64,000 nt of DNA, from positions 127,888-191,887 of the forward strand of contig JBQTIU010000022.1 in NCBI GenBank assembly GCA_052387815.1. Direction: 5' to 3'. The notes beneath the pieces were generated by a model. That model made no database searches, was not told the DNA's origin, and saw only the letters and a list, made by a program, of their open reading frames with translations. Shown here one piece after another: positions 1 to 8,532 of this stretch. Origin of the DNA: JBQTIU01 sp052387815 (lineage in GTDB: Bacteria; Pseudomonadota; Alphaproteobacteria; CACIAM-22H2). Position numbers and translations under genes: made by a program. Every line of letters starts with the position of its first letter. The first letter of the stretch is position 1.

Positions 1-464
1 CGGCGCGGCGGCGGCGCGTCGATGAGCGCCGCCTCGCGCACCCACTGGACCGTGCGCGATAGCCGGAACACCAACGCCGCAAGGTGGTGCGGATGGCCGG
101 GATAGAGTTTGCCGAGCAGCATCCGGCCGGTAAGCTTGCGGTGGGCCCCGAGCGCATCGAGCCAGCGCAGGATCGCGTGCGCGATTCGCTCCGCGGCCGG
201 CAATTGCGCATAGCCGGCCTCGGGGGTCGCCAGCATCGCCCGGTCGGCGACCGACAGCCAGGCCTCCGCGACCGCGTCGGCGTCGCGGAAATGGCCGTAG
301 ACGTCGGCGAGCGACAAGCCGAGGCCGGCGGCGACCCGATTGAGGCGCAGCGCGTCCCAGCCGACGCGCTCGGCCTCGACGAGGGCCGCATGCATGATCT
401 TGTCCTTGGGCTCGGCCGCCGCGGGCGGTGTGCGCGGGCCGGCCCGGCGGGGCTTGCGGGGCAT
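1..464 (-). CDS. TetR-like transcriptional regulator, C-terminus cut by window edge
   Basis: The reading frame is open from an ATG at 464 down to base 1, so about 154 N-terminal residues are visible and the end is missing. After a basic, proline-rich tail (MPRKPRRAGPR) residues 20-70 look like a TetR-type helix-turn-helix: a first helix with 'KIMHAALVEAERVGW', then 'LRLNRVAAGLGLS' and 'DVYGHFRDADAV', the usual place of the recognition helix with its Y-x-H-F pattern. The remainder is helical, as expected of a ligand-binding domain. COQ9-like proteins share this fold and remain a possibility. It is divergent from the DUF1194 gene. Its ligand cannot be judged from sequence. Confidence 0.7.
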   Translation of the reverse strand, partial: MPRKPRRAGPRTPPAAAEPKDKIMHAALVEAERVGWDALRLNRVAAGLGLSLADVYGHFRDADAVAEAWLSVADRAMLATPEAGYAQLPAAERIAHAILRWLDALGAHRKLTGRMLLGKLYPGHPHHLAALVFRLSRTVQWVREAALIDAPPPR

Positions 465-538
465 GGCCGGCCATGGTAGCCGCAAGCGGCGGCGCTGTCA
501 GCAGGCGCGAAAGGCCGGCGCGTGGCGAGGGCCGGAAC

Positions 539-567
539 TCGCCAGGCGGTCCGTATCGGCGTATAGT
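539..567 (+). promoter_or_regulatory. Candidate sigma-70 promoter for the DUF1194 gene
   Basis: TCGCCA (539-544), 17 nt, TATAGT (562-567). The -10 matches five of six consensus bases and the -35 four of six. It lies about 55 nt before the DUF1194 start, in the gap between the two divergent genes. Assigned by eye only. Confidence 0.35.
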
Positions 568-620
568 CTGCGAGTCGGGCGGCGGGGCATTGTGCCGCCG
601 CCCTAACCCCTCGGGAACCG

Positions 621-1478
621 ATGCCGGCCATTCGCCTCGGTCTTCTTCGGCTGCTTGCGGTCGCCGTCATGGCGCTCTCGCCCGCCGTGGCGCTGGCCGT
701 CGAGGTCGACCTCGAGCTGGTGCTGGCGGTCGACGTCTCGCGCAGCATCGACGGCGATGAATACGCGCTCCAGAAACAGGGCTACGCCGAGGCCTTCGCT
801 CACCCGGCGGTGATTCGCGCCATCCAGTCGAACCCGCTCCGGCAGATCGCGGTCACTGTGGTCGAATGGGGCGGATCCGATTTCCAGAAGGTGGTCGTTC
901 CGTGGACGGTGCTGTCCGACGAGGAGAGCGGCACGCTGTTCGGAGAGGCGATCATGCGCGCCCCGCGCTCGTTCTGGGGGTGGACCTCGATCAGCGGCGC
1001 GATCGATTTCTCGGCGAAGCTGTTCGGGGCCGCCGGCCTCAAGGGGACGCGGCGGGTGATCGACGTCTCGGGCGACGGCATCAACAACAGCGGCCGGCCG
1101 GCGGAACTGGCCCGCGACGAAGCGGTCAAGGCCGGGATCGTCATCAACGGGCTGGTGATCATGAATGATCGGCCGACCCCGGGCGTGATGCCGCGACCGC
1201 AGCCGCCGCTCGACGATTACTTTCGCGGCTCCGTGATCGGCGGACCGGGCGCCTTCGTCATCGCGATCGAGGATTTCACGACCTTCGCCTATGCGATCGT
1301 CAACAAGCTGATCAAGGAGATCGCTGGCCATCCCCCGGCCACTGCGCACGCCGGGCTGGTGCGCGGGGTGGGGAATTCGTCATCCGCCGGCGCGCCGGCC
1401 ACGAGCTTCGGGGACGAACGCGAAGGTTCAGAATTGTTGGTCCTTGAGCGACCGGAACAGAACCATCCCGGTCAATGA
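621..1478 (+). CDS. DUF1194 (VWFA-like) periplasmic protein
   Basis: 285 residues. Residues 1-27 form a signal peptide (basic start, hydrophobic core, cleavage near ALA-VEV). The mature part opens with 'LVLAVDVSRSID', a D-x-S-x-S metal-ion-dependent adhesion site as in von Willebrand A domains, and later has 'VIDVSGDGINN', which fits the second half of that fold. This order is typical of the DUF1194 family of alphaproteobacteria; the function is not established and a metal-dependent protein-binding role is inference. The last 50 bases overlap the convergent small gene at 1428-1649, so the low-complexity tail (residues after about 245) may be poorly conserved. Confidence 0.85.
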   Translation: MPAIRLGLLRLLAVAVMALSPAVALAVEVDLELVLAVDVSRSIDGDEYALQKQGYAEAFAHPAVIRAIQSNPLRQIAVTVVEWGGSDFQKVVVPWTVLSDEESGTLFGEAIMRAPRSFWGWTSISGAIDFSAKLFGAAGLKGTRRVIDVSGDGINNSGRPAELARDEAVKAGIVINGLVIMNDRPTPGVMPRPQPPLDDYFRGSVIGGPGAFVIAIEDFTTFAYAIVNKLIKEIAGHPPATAHAGLVRGVGNSSSAGAPATSFGDEREGSELLVLERPEQNHPGQ

Positions 1479-1649
1479 CTCGCAGGATAGGGTCTTCAGC
1501 GTCGAGGGGTCGTCGACCCGCCCCAAACGGGCGTAATCGATGTCGTCGACGAGCTTGAACAGCGCCTTCACTTCCCAGACGATCTTCGGCGTTTCCGCCT
1601 GGACGTAGCGCTGCCCCACGGCGACGGGCTTTCTATTGTTCAACGGCAT
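1428..1649 (-). CDS. Small conserved hypothetical protein (73 aa)
   Basis: The start chosen is the ATG at 1649, preceded by a good ribosome-binding site (GGAGGGAG). The longer upstream extension reads like non-coding sequence. The protein begins MPLNNRKPVAVGQRY and contains 'KIVWEVKALF' and 'ARLGRVDDPSTLKTLS', a layout I recall from short alphaproteobacterial proteins of unknown function in which a V-W-E-V strand is followed by an R-V-D-D-P turn. No signal peptide or membrane segment. It converges on and overlaps the DUF1194 gene. No function can be given. Confidence 0.65.
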   Translation of the reverse strand: MPLNNRKPVAVGQRYVQAETPKIVWEVKALFKLVDDIDYARLGRVDDPSTLKTLSCESLTGMVLFRSLKDQQF

Positions 1650-1883
1650 CTCCCTCCGTCGTCCTTGCCGAACGAGCCCTGGCGCGGGCGCGCCCTTGTG
1701 CCCCGCGGGCTGGCCGATATTGTGATTGCAGACCGAAAAGATACCGCCAAAGATAAAGGGCCAAGACGATTTTGCAAGGGACGGCAATGACGGGAAGCCG
1801 GATGGCGATGCGTGTCACGGGACCGATGCCGGTTTCGATCGCCTCCGGCGCGCCGGCCGACCCAGCGCTCGGCCGTTAGGCCC

Positions 1884-2576
1884 ATGGCGCTCGTCGAAAC
1901 CGTCGGCCTCGCCCGCGAGTACCGGATCGGCGCCTTGACCGTGCGGGCCTTGCGCGCCGTCACGGTATCGATCGAGGCCGGCGAGTTCGTGGCCGTGATC
2001 GGGCCCTCGGGCTCGGGCAAGTCGACGTTCCTCAACCTGGTCGGCTGCCTCGATACGCCGAGTGCCGGCGCCTACCGGTTCGACGGCGCCGACGTCTCCG
2101 GCCTGGATGGCGATGCGCGCGCCCGCATCCGCAACCGCAAGATCGGGTTCGTGTTCCAGACCTTCAACCTGCTGGCGCGCGCCAGTGCCGCGGGAAACGT
2201 CGAGCTGCCGCTCATCTACGCCGGCCTTGCGGCGGGCGCCCGCCGCCGACGGGCGCACGCTTCGCTCGCCGCGGTCGGCCTTCTCGATCGCGCCCGGCAT
2301 CGGCCCTCGCAACTCTCCGGCGGGCAGCAACAGCGCGTCGCCATCGCCCGGGCGCTGGTGAGCGACCCCATCCTGATCCTCGCCGACGAACCGACCGGCG
2401 CCCTCGATACGGCGACCGGCCAGGAAATCCTCGACATCTTCGACGCGCTCAACCGCCGGGGAATCACCATCGTCATGGTGACCCACGAGGCCGAAATCGC
2501 CCGCCGAGCGCGGCGCATCCTCACCTTCCGCGACGGCCTGGTGACCGGCGACGACCGGTTTCAAGGTGCGCCATGA
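1884..2576 (+). CDS. ABC transporter ATP-binding protein, LolD/MacB type
   Basis: 230 residues from the ATG at 1884; the in-frame extension upstream does not look coding. Walker A GPSGSGKS at 40-47, Q-loop Q92, signature LSGGQQQ at 144-150, Walker B LILADE at 164-169 with the catalytic Glu, and H-loop His201. The short single-domain layout and the 'DEPTGALD' form match the LolD/MacB/FtsE group, which works with FtsX-type permeases in lipoprotein sorting, export or cell-envelope stress. No such permease follows: the overlapping ATG at 2573 opens only a 46-codon frame with no membrane segments. It is therefore an orphan subunit here, possibly left after loss of its partner. Confidence 0.85.
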   Translation: MALVETVGLAREYRIGALTVRALRAVTVSIEAGEFVAVIGPSGSGKSTFLNLVGCLDTPSAGAYRFDGADVSGLDGDARARIRNRKIGFVFQTFNLLARASAAGNVELPLIYAGLAAGARRRRAHASLAAVGLLDRARHRPSQLSGGQQQRVAIARALVSDPILILADEPTGALDTATGQEILDIFDALNRRGITIVMVTHEAEIARRARRILTFRDGLVTGDDRFQGAP

Positions 2577-2784
2577 GGTTCCCAGCCCCGGCGACCTCCA
2601 TCCGACTATCGGGACAGGCCCTAAGACCCAAGCAGCGAGTCGCTCGGGGGCGCGCACCGAGCAAGAGGCGGTTGCCCGGGGGCGATCGTAGCTTTTTCCG
2701 CCCGTGCCGATAACCATGGCCCCCGCATTTCGCGTTCCCGAACGGCGTGGTAAGGTCGCGTCGATCCGATACGGACAATCGCCG

Positions 2785-2991
2785 ATGACGATCGACGGGC
2801 GCTTCATCACGACGGCGGGACTCGAGCTCCAAGGCATCCGCCTTTCGCCCGGGCGCGCGGACGAGCTCGCCCGCGAGGTGGACCGCCTCAACCGGGTCTG
2901 CCTCGGCGCCGCCCGACGGTTCGGCGTCGACCGCGATCCGTCGGAGTTCCTGTCGCTGCTGGTCGAACTGAGCTGCAAACGGACAGGCTGA
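2785..2991 (+). CDS. AtzG/GatC-like small partner of the amidase
   Basis: About 68 residues from the ATG at 2785; an in-frame ATG at 2716 or an earlier start near 2704 would add an unconvincing tail. The protein is helical, with 'GIRLSPGRADELAREVDRLN' and 'FGVDRDPSEFLSLLVEL'. This pattern (a buried proline-rich turn followed by a long helix) resembles the AtzG-like/DUF4089 proteins that bind and stabilise AtzE-type amidases, in the manner of GatC with GatA. It ends one base before the amidase start, so the pair is almost certainly co-translated. Family placement rests on size and position more than on clear motifs. Confidence 0.5.
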   Translation: MTIDGRFITTAGLELQGIRLSPGRADELAREVDRLNRVCLGAARRFGVDRDPSEFLSLLVELSCKRTG

Positions 2992-2992
2992 C

Positions 2993-4405
2993 TTGGCCGC
3001 GGCCCTCACGCATCTGTCGCTGGCTGAGATTTCGGAGGCGATCGGCCGGCGAGAGGTGACATCGCTCGAGGTGACGAGCGCGTGTCTCGAGCGGCTCGAA
3101 GCCGTGCAGCCGCGGATCGGTTGCTTCATCGCCGTCGAGGCCGATGCGGCGCTAGCCGCGGCCCGCGCGGCGGATGCTGAAATAGCCGCCGGCAGGCGGC
3201 GCGGCAAGCTGCACGGCGTCCCCGTTGCCTGCAAGGACATCTTCGATCGCCGGGGCCGGGCAACGACGGGCGGTGCGAAGGTCTATGCCGACCGCCTCGC
3301 CACCGCGACCGCGACGGTCATCGAACGGCTGGATGCCGCCGGCGCGGTCCGCCTCGGAACCCTCAACCTCGACGAATTCGCGGCCGGGGCGACCGGCGAC
3401 AACCCGCATTTCGGACGTTGTCGCAACCCCTGGAATACCGGTCATATCGCCGGCGGATCGTCGGGCGGCGCGGCGGCCGCGGTCGCGGCGCGGGCGGTCT
3501 ATGCCGCGCTCGGCTCGGACACCGGCGGCTCGCTGCGTTTGCCGGCCGCCTGCTGCGGCGTGAGTGCCCTCAAGCCGACCTATGGCCGCGTCAGCCGGTT
3601 TGGCGTCTTCGCACGTGCCCGGTCGTTCGACAGCATCGGTCCGGCCGCCCGCACGGCGCAGGACTGCGCCATCGTGCTCGGCGCGATTGCCGGGCGCGAT
3701 GGGCGCGATGCGACCACGGCGGACCTGCCGGTGCCCGATTACGCGGCCCTCCGCCGGGCCGATCTCGGCGGCCTTGCCATCGGCGTGGCGACGCGCCAGT
3801 TCGTTACGGCCGGCGACCCGGCAATCCTCGACCGGCTTGCCGAGGCGGCAAAGGTTTTCCGCGAGCTCGGCGCGCGCCTCGTCGATATCGAACTCGCCGA
3901 GATCGAGCTCATGACCGATCTCCACCAGATCATCGTCAAATGCGAGGCGGCGAGCCTCCACGGGCGAGTCATCCGGGAGCGACCGGACGATGTATCGCTC
4001 GCCACAAAAAGCGTGATCGAGGAAGGCTTCTTCATTCCGGCGGGCCGATATATCGACGCGCTCGCCCTGCGGCCGGCGCTGCTCGCCGCCTTCCTCGACA
4101 AGACCTTCGCCGGGCTCGATGCCGTCATGACTCCGGTCCTCGCGGCACCCGTGCCGACGATCGCCGAGACCGACCTCGCGGTTGCGGCCGCCATCTCCCG
4201 CTTTTTCGCCGATGTGGCCCGCGCCCTGCGCTTCGTCAATTATCTCGGTCTGCCGGCCCTCGCGCTGCCCTGCGGCTTCGCCGCCAACGGACTCCCGCTC
4301 GGATTCCAGCTCGTCGCTCGCCCCTTCCACGAAGCCACGTTGTTCGCGCTCGGCGCGGCCTACCAGGCGGCTACGACCTGGCACACGGCGGCCCCACCGC
4401 GCTAG
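2993..4405 (+). CDS. Amidase-signature family hydrolase (AtzE/GatA-like)
   Basis: 470 residues from a TTG at 2993 placed directly behind the AtzG-like gene. The Ser-cisSer-Lys triad is complete: Lys81 in 'ACKDIF', cis-Ser156 in 'GGSSGG', nucleophile Ser180 in 'DTGGSLRLPAA'. The spacings of 75 and 24 residues equal those of other amidase-signature enzymes. With the small partner upstream, the best guess is a cytoplasmic hydrolase of an amide or carboxybiuret-like compound. It is not likely to be GatA itself, since GatB is absent and the length is right for AtzE. The stop overlaps the stop of the convergent TPR gene by four bases. Confidence 0.85.
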   Translation: MAAALTHLSLAEISEAIGRREVTSLEVTSACLERLEAVQPRIGCFIAVEADAALAAARAADAEIAAGRRRGKLHGVPVACKDIFDRRGRATTGGAKVYADRLATATATVIERLDAAGAVRLGTLNLDEFAAGATGDNPHFGRCRNPWNTGHIAGGSSGGAAAAVAARAVYAALGSDTGGSLRLPAACCGVSALKPTYGRVSRFGVFARARSFDSIGPAARTAQDCAIVLGAIAGRDGRDATTADLPVPDYAALRRADLGGLAIGVATRQFVTAGDPAILDRLAEAAKVFRELGARLVDIELAEIELMTDLHQIIVKCEAASLHGRVIRERPDDVSLATKSVIEEGFFIPAGRYIDALALRPALLAAFLDKTFAGLDAVMTPVLAAPVPTIAETDLAVAAAISRFFADVARALRFVNYLGLPALALPCGFAANGLPLGFQLVARPFHEATLFALGAAYQAATTWHTAAPPR

Positions 4406-5787
4406 GACGCGAGGCGCGCCGCGGCGCGCCGTCGCGCGGCGGCCGCGCCCGCCGCCTCGCCGAGCCGTGCCAGGACATCGCCATAGAGGGTCCAGGTCCA
4501 CGGGCTGTTCGGCTTCAGCCGGGTCCGTTCGGCGAGAAGGGCGCGGGCCAGGGCGAGGCGCCCGGATCTGACGGTCGCCAGGAGCAGCATCCTTTGGCAA
4601 ACGTCCCGCTGGGCATGGCTGCCTCCGATCCGGTAAATCTCGTATCTGATGGGGAGCAAGAGGTCGACGGTCCGCGAGAAATCGCCTGAGCGGAAGGCGA
4701 GGATGGCCGCGAGCAGCGGCAGGCCGACCTCGGCCAGGACCGCGGTCTCGGTGTTATCGGGGTCTTTCGGCAAGGCTTCGATCGATTCAAGCGCCGATCG
4801 AGCCGCCTCGATGCGATGGTCGGCCGCCAGCGCCATGACGAAGTGCGCGTCGGCGAAGGCGAGCAGGTGCTCGGTCGCTCTGGTCTCGGACTTATCGGCC
4901 AATTCCCGCCAGCGTTCGCCCACATCCACGCCGTCGTCCTCGAGTCGCCACAGCAGGGAGACGCCATTGCTGATGTCGAGGTATTCGTTCGACTGGTCGG
5001 CGCGGATGCGACGGTCATAAAGCGACAGGACATCGTCGTACTGCCCCAGTTCCAAGTGGAACAACGCCCGGTGCCACCACACATGGTAGGCGAAGTTGTT
5101 GCAAGCGGACCAATGCGGCTCGAGCGCGGCGAGCCATTCGATGCCCTCGCGGTGCCGGCCCTGCATTTCCATGACATGGGCGACTGCATGGACGGCCCAG
5201 ATGTCGGCCGGATTGATCGCCACCGCCCGGCGACCGAACGCCTCGGCGGCGCCCCAATCGCCGCTTTCCTCCAATCCGAACGCATACGCGCCGAGGATGA
5301 AGCCGTAGCCGGGCACGCCCTCGTCCCACGCCGGCAACACGCGCGCGATCGAGTCCCGCATGCGCGCGGCATGGCCGAGATAGAAATGGGCGAAATGCGC
5401 CAGCCTTATCGCCATGACGTCGCGCGGGTCGTCGATCAGGATATCGTCCCAGAGTTCCGCGGCGCGCCGCAAATTGCCCGCGCACCAGGCCCCGAGCGCC
5501 GCGATGTGTCGGCGCTCCCGGGGCTGTGCGCCGCCGGCCGCCGCGCGCTCCGCCGCCGCCAGCGCCCGCGCCGCTTTGGGCTCGAGGCCCGCGTCGGCGA
5601 ACAGTTTGAAGAAGTAGCCGCGCACGCACAGCGCCATCGCCATGTCGGGGTCGAGCGCCAAAGCCCGCTTGAGCCGCGGTCCGGTGTCGCGGCCGAAACC
5701 GAGGTAGTCGGTGACCGCGGCATCGAGGTGACGCGCGGCCTCCGGGCTGGTCGTCGATACCGGCAGGCCCCACTGATCGTTGACCAT
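4402..5787 (-). CDS. TPR-repeat protein of unknown role (461 aa)
   Basis: Start taken at the ATG at 5787 (MVNDQWGLPVST); the extension upstream looks non-coding. The whole chain is a helical-hairpin solenoid: repeated units such as 'RLKRALALDPDMAMALCVRGY', 'AEAFGRRAVAINPADIWAVHA' and 'ALFHLELGQYDDVLSLYD' carry the small/large residue spacing of tetratricopeptide repeats. No signal peptide, membrane segment or catalytic domain is visible. Similar proteins are widespread in alphaproteobacteria as 'tetratricopeptide repeat proteins' of about this length. It is divergent from the acyl-CoA dehydrogenase gene, which could mean shared control, but there is no sequence evidence for a joint function. 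Confidence 0.75.
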   Translation of the reverse strand: MVNDQWGLPVSTTSPEAARHLDAAVTDYLGFGRDTGPRLKRALALDPDMAMALCVRGYFFKLFADAGLEPKAARALAAAERAAAGGAQPRERRHIAALGAWCAGNLRRAAELWDDILIDDPRDVMAIRLAHFAHFYLGHAARMRDSIARVLPAWDEGVPGYGFILGAYAFGLEESGDWGAAEAFGRRAVAINPADIWAVHAVAHVMEMQGRHREGIEWLAALEPHWSACNNFAYHVWWHRALFHLELGQYDDVLSLYDRRIRADQSNEYLDISNGVSLLWRLEDDGVDVGERWRELADKSETRATEHLLAFADAHFVMALAADHRIEAARSALESIEALPKDPDNTETAVLAEVGLPLLAAILAFRSGDFSRTVDLLLPIRYEIYRIGGSHAQRDVCQRMLLLATVRSGRLALARALLAERTRLKPNSPWTWTLYGDVLARLGEAAGAAAARRRAAARLAS

Positions 5788-5939
5788 ATCGATATTCCAA
5801 TCGTTCGGACCACCGATCGCACAAATTGCATTTTGCCGGTGGAACGCTACACTCAAGGTGGCCGCCCAGCCAAGCGGCGGCGGGACGCGAGCGAGCGCCA
5901 ACGGATGCGCCGCGGGTCGAGGCCGAGGACTTGGAAATC

Positions 5940-7130
5940 GTGGCCGAGTCGGTTTTGTCTCAAGCCCGAAAGCGGCTCAAGGACCGCGCCCGCGAATTGG
6001 CGCAAGGTCCGATCGCGGCCAGGGCCGCGGAGGTCGACCGCAGCGAGCAGTACCCCTGGGACAACGTCCGGGACTTGGCCGCGGCGGGCTTCTTCGGCAT
6101 GACGATCCCCCGGTCCTACGGCGGCGCCGGCCTCACCTACATGGACGCGATCCTGGTCATCGAGGAGATGGCGCAAGTCTGCGGCGTCACCGGCCGCATC
6201 GTCGTCGAGGCCAACATGGGCGCGATCGGCGCCATCATGGAGTACGGGACGGAGGAGCAGAAGCGCCTCGCGGCCGAGTGCGTGCTCGCGGGCGACAAGC
6301 CGGCGATCTGCATCACCGAGCCGGGTGCGGGCAGCGCGGCGCGGGACATGACCACGCGGGCCGATAAACGGGGCAACTGCTACGTGCTGAACGGCAAGAA
6401 GCACTGGATAACCGGGGCGGGCGTGTCGCGACTGCACCTGATCTTCGCCAAGGTCTTCGACGAGGACGGCACGGAACTGGGGATCGGCGGGTTCCTCGCC
6501 ATCCGCGACCGGATTCCGGGCCTTGGCATCGGCCGGCGTGAGCCGACCATGGGGCTGCGCGGCATTCCCGAGGCCGAGGTCTTGCTCGAGGATGCGGAGA
6601 TTCCCCCCTCCATGCTGGTGCTGCCGCCGCGCGGGATCGAGAAAGGTTTCGCCGACCTCATGAACGCCTACAACGCCCAGCGCGTCGGGGCGGCGACGGT
6701 GGCGCTCGGTCTCGCCGAAGGGGCCTACCGGCTGGCGCTCGCCTACAGCCAGGAGCGCGAGCAGTTCGGCCGCCCGATCTGCGAATTCCAGGGCCTGCAA
6801 TGGATGCTCGCCGACATGTCGATCGAGCTCGCCGCGGCCAGAGCGCTCATCCACAAGGCGGCCGCCAATGCCGGCGGCGGATTCCCCGATCCGCTCGAGG
6901 CGGCCCAAGCCAAGATCTTCGCCTCGGAGATGGCCATCCGGGTAACGAACGATGCCCTGCAGATCTTCGGCGCCGCCGGTTATTCCCGCGCCCGCCCGCT
7001 GGAGCGCATGGCGCGCGACGCCCGCATGTTCACCATCGGCGGCGGCACCGCGCAGATTCTGCGGACCCTGGTGGCCTCGAAGCTGCTCAAACGGCGATTG
7101 CCGCAAACCCGCGACGGCTATGCGAGCTGA
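5940..7130 (+). CDS. Acyl-CoA dehydrogenase homologue lacking the catalytic Glu; 3-sulfinopropanoyl-CoA desulfinase-like
   Basis: 396 residues if the GTG at 5940 is used; the frame is open upstream to a TTG at 5826, but a normal family length favours about 5940. Flavin-binding motifs are intact ('CITEPGAGSAARDM', 'GKKHWITGAG', 'YSQEREQFGRPI'). The C-terminal Y-E-G-T catalytic site is G-G-G-T, and the alternative base position used by isovaleryl-CoA dehydrogenase is Gln247 (AYNAQR). Arg86 lies in 'GVTGRIVVEA'. As I recall it, the 3-sulfinopropanoyl-CoA desulfinase Acd has just this Gln-for-Glu change with an essential Arg near residue 84. That makes a desulfinase or another non-dehydrogenating activity more likely than ordinary acyl-CoA oxidation. 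No electron-transfer flavoprotein genes are nearby. Confidence 0.8.
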   Translation: MAESVLSQARKRLKDRARELAQGPIAARAAEVDRSEQYPWDNVRDLAAAGFFGMTIPRSYGGAGLTYMDAILVIEEMAQVCGVTGRIVVEANMGAIGAIMEYGTEEQKRLAAECVLAGDKPAICITEPGAGSAARDMTTRADKRGNCYVLNGKKHWITGAGVSRLHLIFAKVFDEDGTELGIGGFLAIRDRIPGLGIGRREPTMGLRGIPEAEVLLEDAEIPPSMLVLPPRGIEKGFADLMNAYNAQRVGAATVALGLAEGAYRLALAYSQEREQFGRPICEFQGLQWMLADMSIELAAARALIHKAAANAGGGFPDPLEAAQAKIFASEMAIRVTNDALQIFGAAGYSRARPLERMARDARMFTIGGGTAQILRTLVASKLLKRRLPQTRDGYAS

Positions 7131-7210
7131 CGCAGCCGCCGATCCCTCGTGGCCGCGATCGCGGGCCTTGGCTTTGTGCGGCCCGAAACACTCGCCGCTT
7201 CCGAGCCCTC

Positions 7211-8383
7211 TCAAAGCTCAAGGCGCACCGGGCCGCCCGCGGTCTTGACCCGCATCGCGGAGATGACCGCGCGGACCTCCTCGAGGCTGGCGGAGCGCGG
7301 GTTGGTGCGCAGGTCGCCGCTCTTCATCGCCGTGCGGGCGATCGCTTCGCGGCCCTCGCCGCCGTCGATGAAATCATCGAGGCTCGCATCGAGGCCAAGG
7401 GTGTGGCGCAGCTTCGAGATGCCCTCGGCGGCGCTGTCGGCGTCGAGGAGCCGCGCCAGCGCCTGGGCCTTGGCCCCCATGGCCGGTTCGTTGAAGGCGG
7501 TGACCGCCGGCAGCGCCAAGGCGTTTCCCAGGCCGTGGATCACATGGTAGATGGCGCCCAAGGGCGCCGAGATCGCGTGGGCGAGCCCGAGCTGGGTACT
7601 GTTGCAAGCGACCGCCGCCTGCATCGCGGCGATGAGGCAATGGCTCCGCGCCTCGGCGTGATCCGGAGATGTCATGGCGACCGGCAACCACTTCGCGAGC
7701 AAGGCCAGCGCATTGAAGGAATAAGGTTCGGTCATCAGGTTGGCGCCTTTCGACACATAGCCTTCGAGCGCGCGGGCAATGGCATCGAACCCGCACTGCG
7801 CGGTCACGGTGGGCGGCATGGAGACGGTCAGCGAGGGGTCGAGGATGGCGATGCTGTTGGGGAGCTCCGCCGAGCGGTAGCGGAGCTTGAGGTCGGAGCC
7901 CGGCTCGGTAATGACCGCCATCTCCGAGACCTCGCTGCCGGTTCCAGCCGTGGTCGGAACGCCGACCATGAGCGAGCGGTGCGGCCGGTGCTTGGCGTTG
8001 AACCCGGCGATGGCCAGCACGCCGCCCGGGTTCGAGAGCATGATGCGGGCGACCTTCGCCGCATCCATCGTCGAGCCGCCGCCCACCGCCAGCACCAGGT
8101 CGGGGTCGCACACCTCCAGCACCGCGTGACAAGCGTTGACGGTGCCGATATCGGGCTCGCGCGGCGGCACGAAGAATATCGCCGGCGGCACCTCCAGGGG
8201 GCGGGCGAGCAGGCCCTTCAACCGCTCCACCACCGGACCGTCGCGAAAGAAATCGTCGACGACGAGGGCGGCGCGCCGGACGCCGTGACCGCTCGCGATG
8301 TCCGCGACCTGGGTGAGCGCCCCCCAGCCGAATATCACGCGCCGGGTCGCGTGGCGGAACACGAACGATTCGGGAATGGCCAT
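7211..8383 (-). CDS. Iron-containing alcohol dehydrogenase family protein with altered active-site residues
   Basis: 390 residues from the ATG at 8383, which has a strong ribosome-binding site (GGGAGG). The NAD-binding motif GGGSTMDAAK (101-110) and 'VPTTAGTGSEVS' (142-153) are typical of the family. Compared with FucO, ligands Asp200, His269 and His283 are kept, but the second ligand His is Arg204 ('DAIARALE') and the catalytic His of 'AHPLG' is Ala273 ('SAPLGA'). Some family members such as maleylacetate reductases depart from iron use, so this may be a metal-independent or different-metal reductase. The substrate is unknown; it converges with the acyl-CoA dehydrogenase homologue. Confidence 0.85.
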   Translation of the reverse strand: MAIPESFVFRHATRRVIFGWGALTQVADIASGHGVRRAALVVDDFFRDGPVVERLKGLLARPLEVPPAIFFVPPREPDIGTVNACHAVLEVCDPDLVLAVGGGSTMDAAKVARIMLSNPGGVLAIAGFNAKHRPHRSLMVGVPTTAGTGSEVSEMAVITEPGSDLKLRYRSAELPNSIAILDPSLTVSMPPTVTAQCGFDAIARALEGYVSKGANLMTEPYSFNALALLAKWLPVAMTSPDHAEARSHCLIAAMQAAVACNSTQLGLAHAISAPLGAIYHVIHGLGNALALPAVTAFNEPAMGAKAQALARLLDADSAAEGISKLRHTLGLDASLDDFIDGGEGREAIARTAMKSGDLRTNPRSASLEEVRAVISAMRVKTAGGPVRLEL

Positions 8384-8474
8384 GGCCGCCTCCCTCGGCC
8401 ATTCTAGCACCGCGCCCACCGGCGCCGAAAGGTCGTCTCGACTTTACAGGTAGGAAAATTTTTTATTGCTTTAG

Positions 8475-8480
8475 TATAAT
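8475..8480 (+). promoter_or_regulatory. Perfect -10 box (TATAAT) before the MetX-like gene
   Basis: TATAAT inside an AT-rich patch (8443-8480) that contrasts with the GC-rich surroundings, about 53 nt before the start at 8533. No convincing -35 lies at 16-18 nt spacing, so an activator or an extended contact may be needed. Confidence 0.4.
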
Positions 8481-8532
8481 GGTCTCGCGAGGCTCCTGTC
8501 ACGGCGGCGCCACGGGGTGGCGGGGGAAACCG

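Noticed and set aside
2573..2713. 46-codon ORF overlapping the ABC ATPase stop (ATGA), in the position of an FtsX-type permease
   Set aside because: It is basic and has no hydrophobic segment, so it is not a permease. The overlap may be chance.
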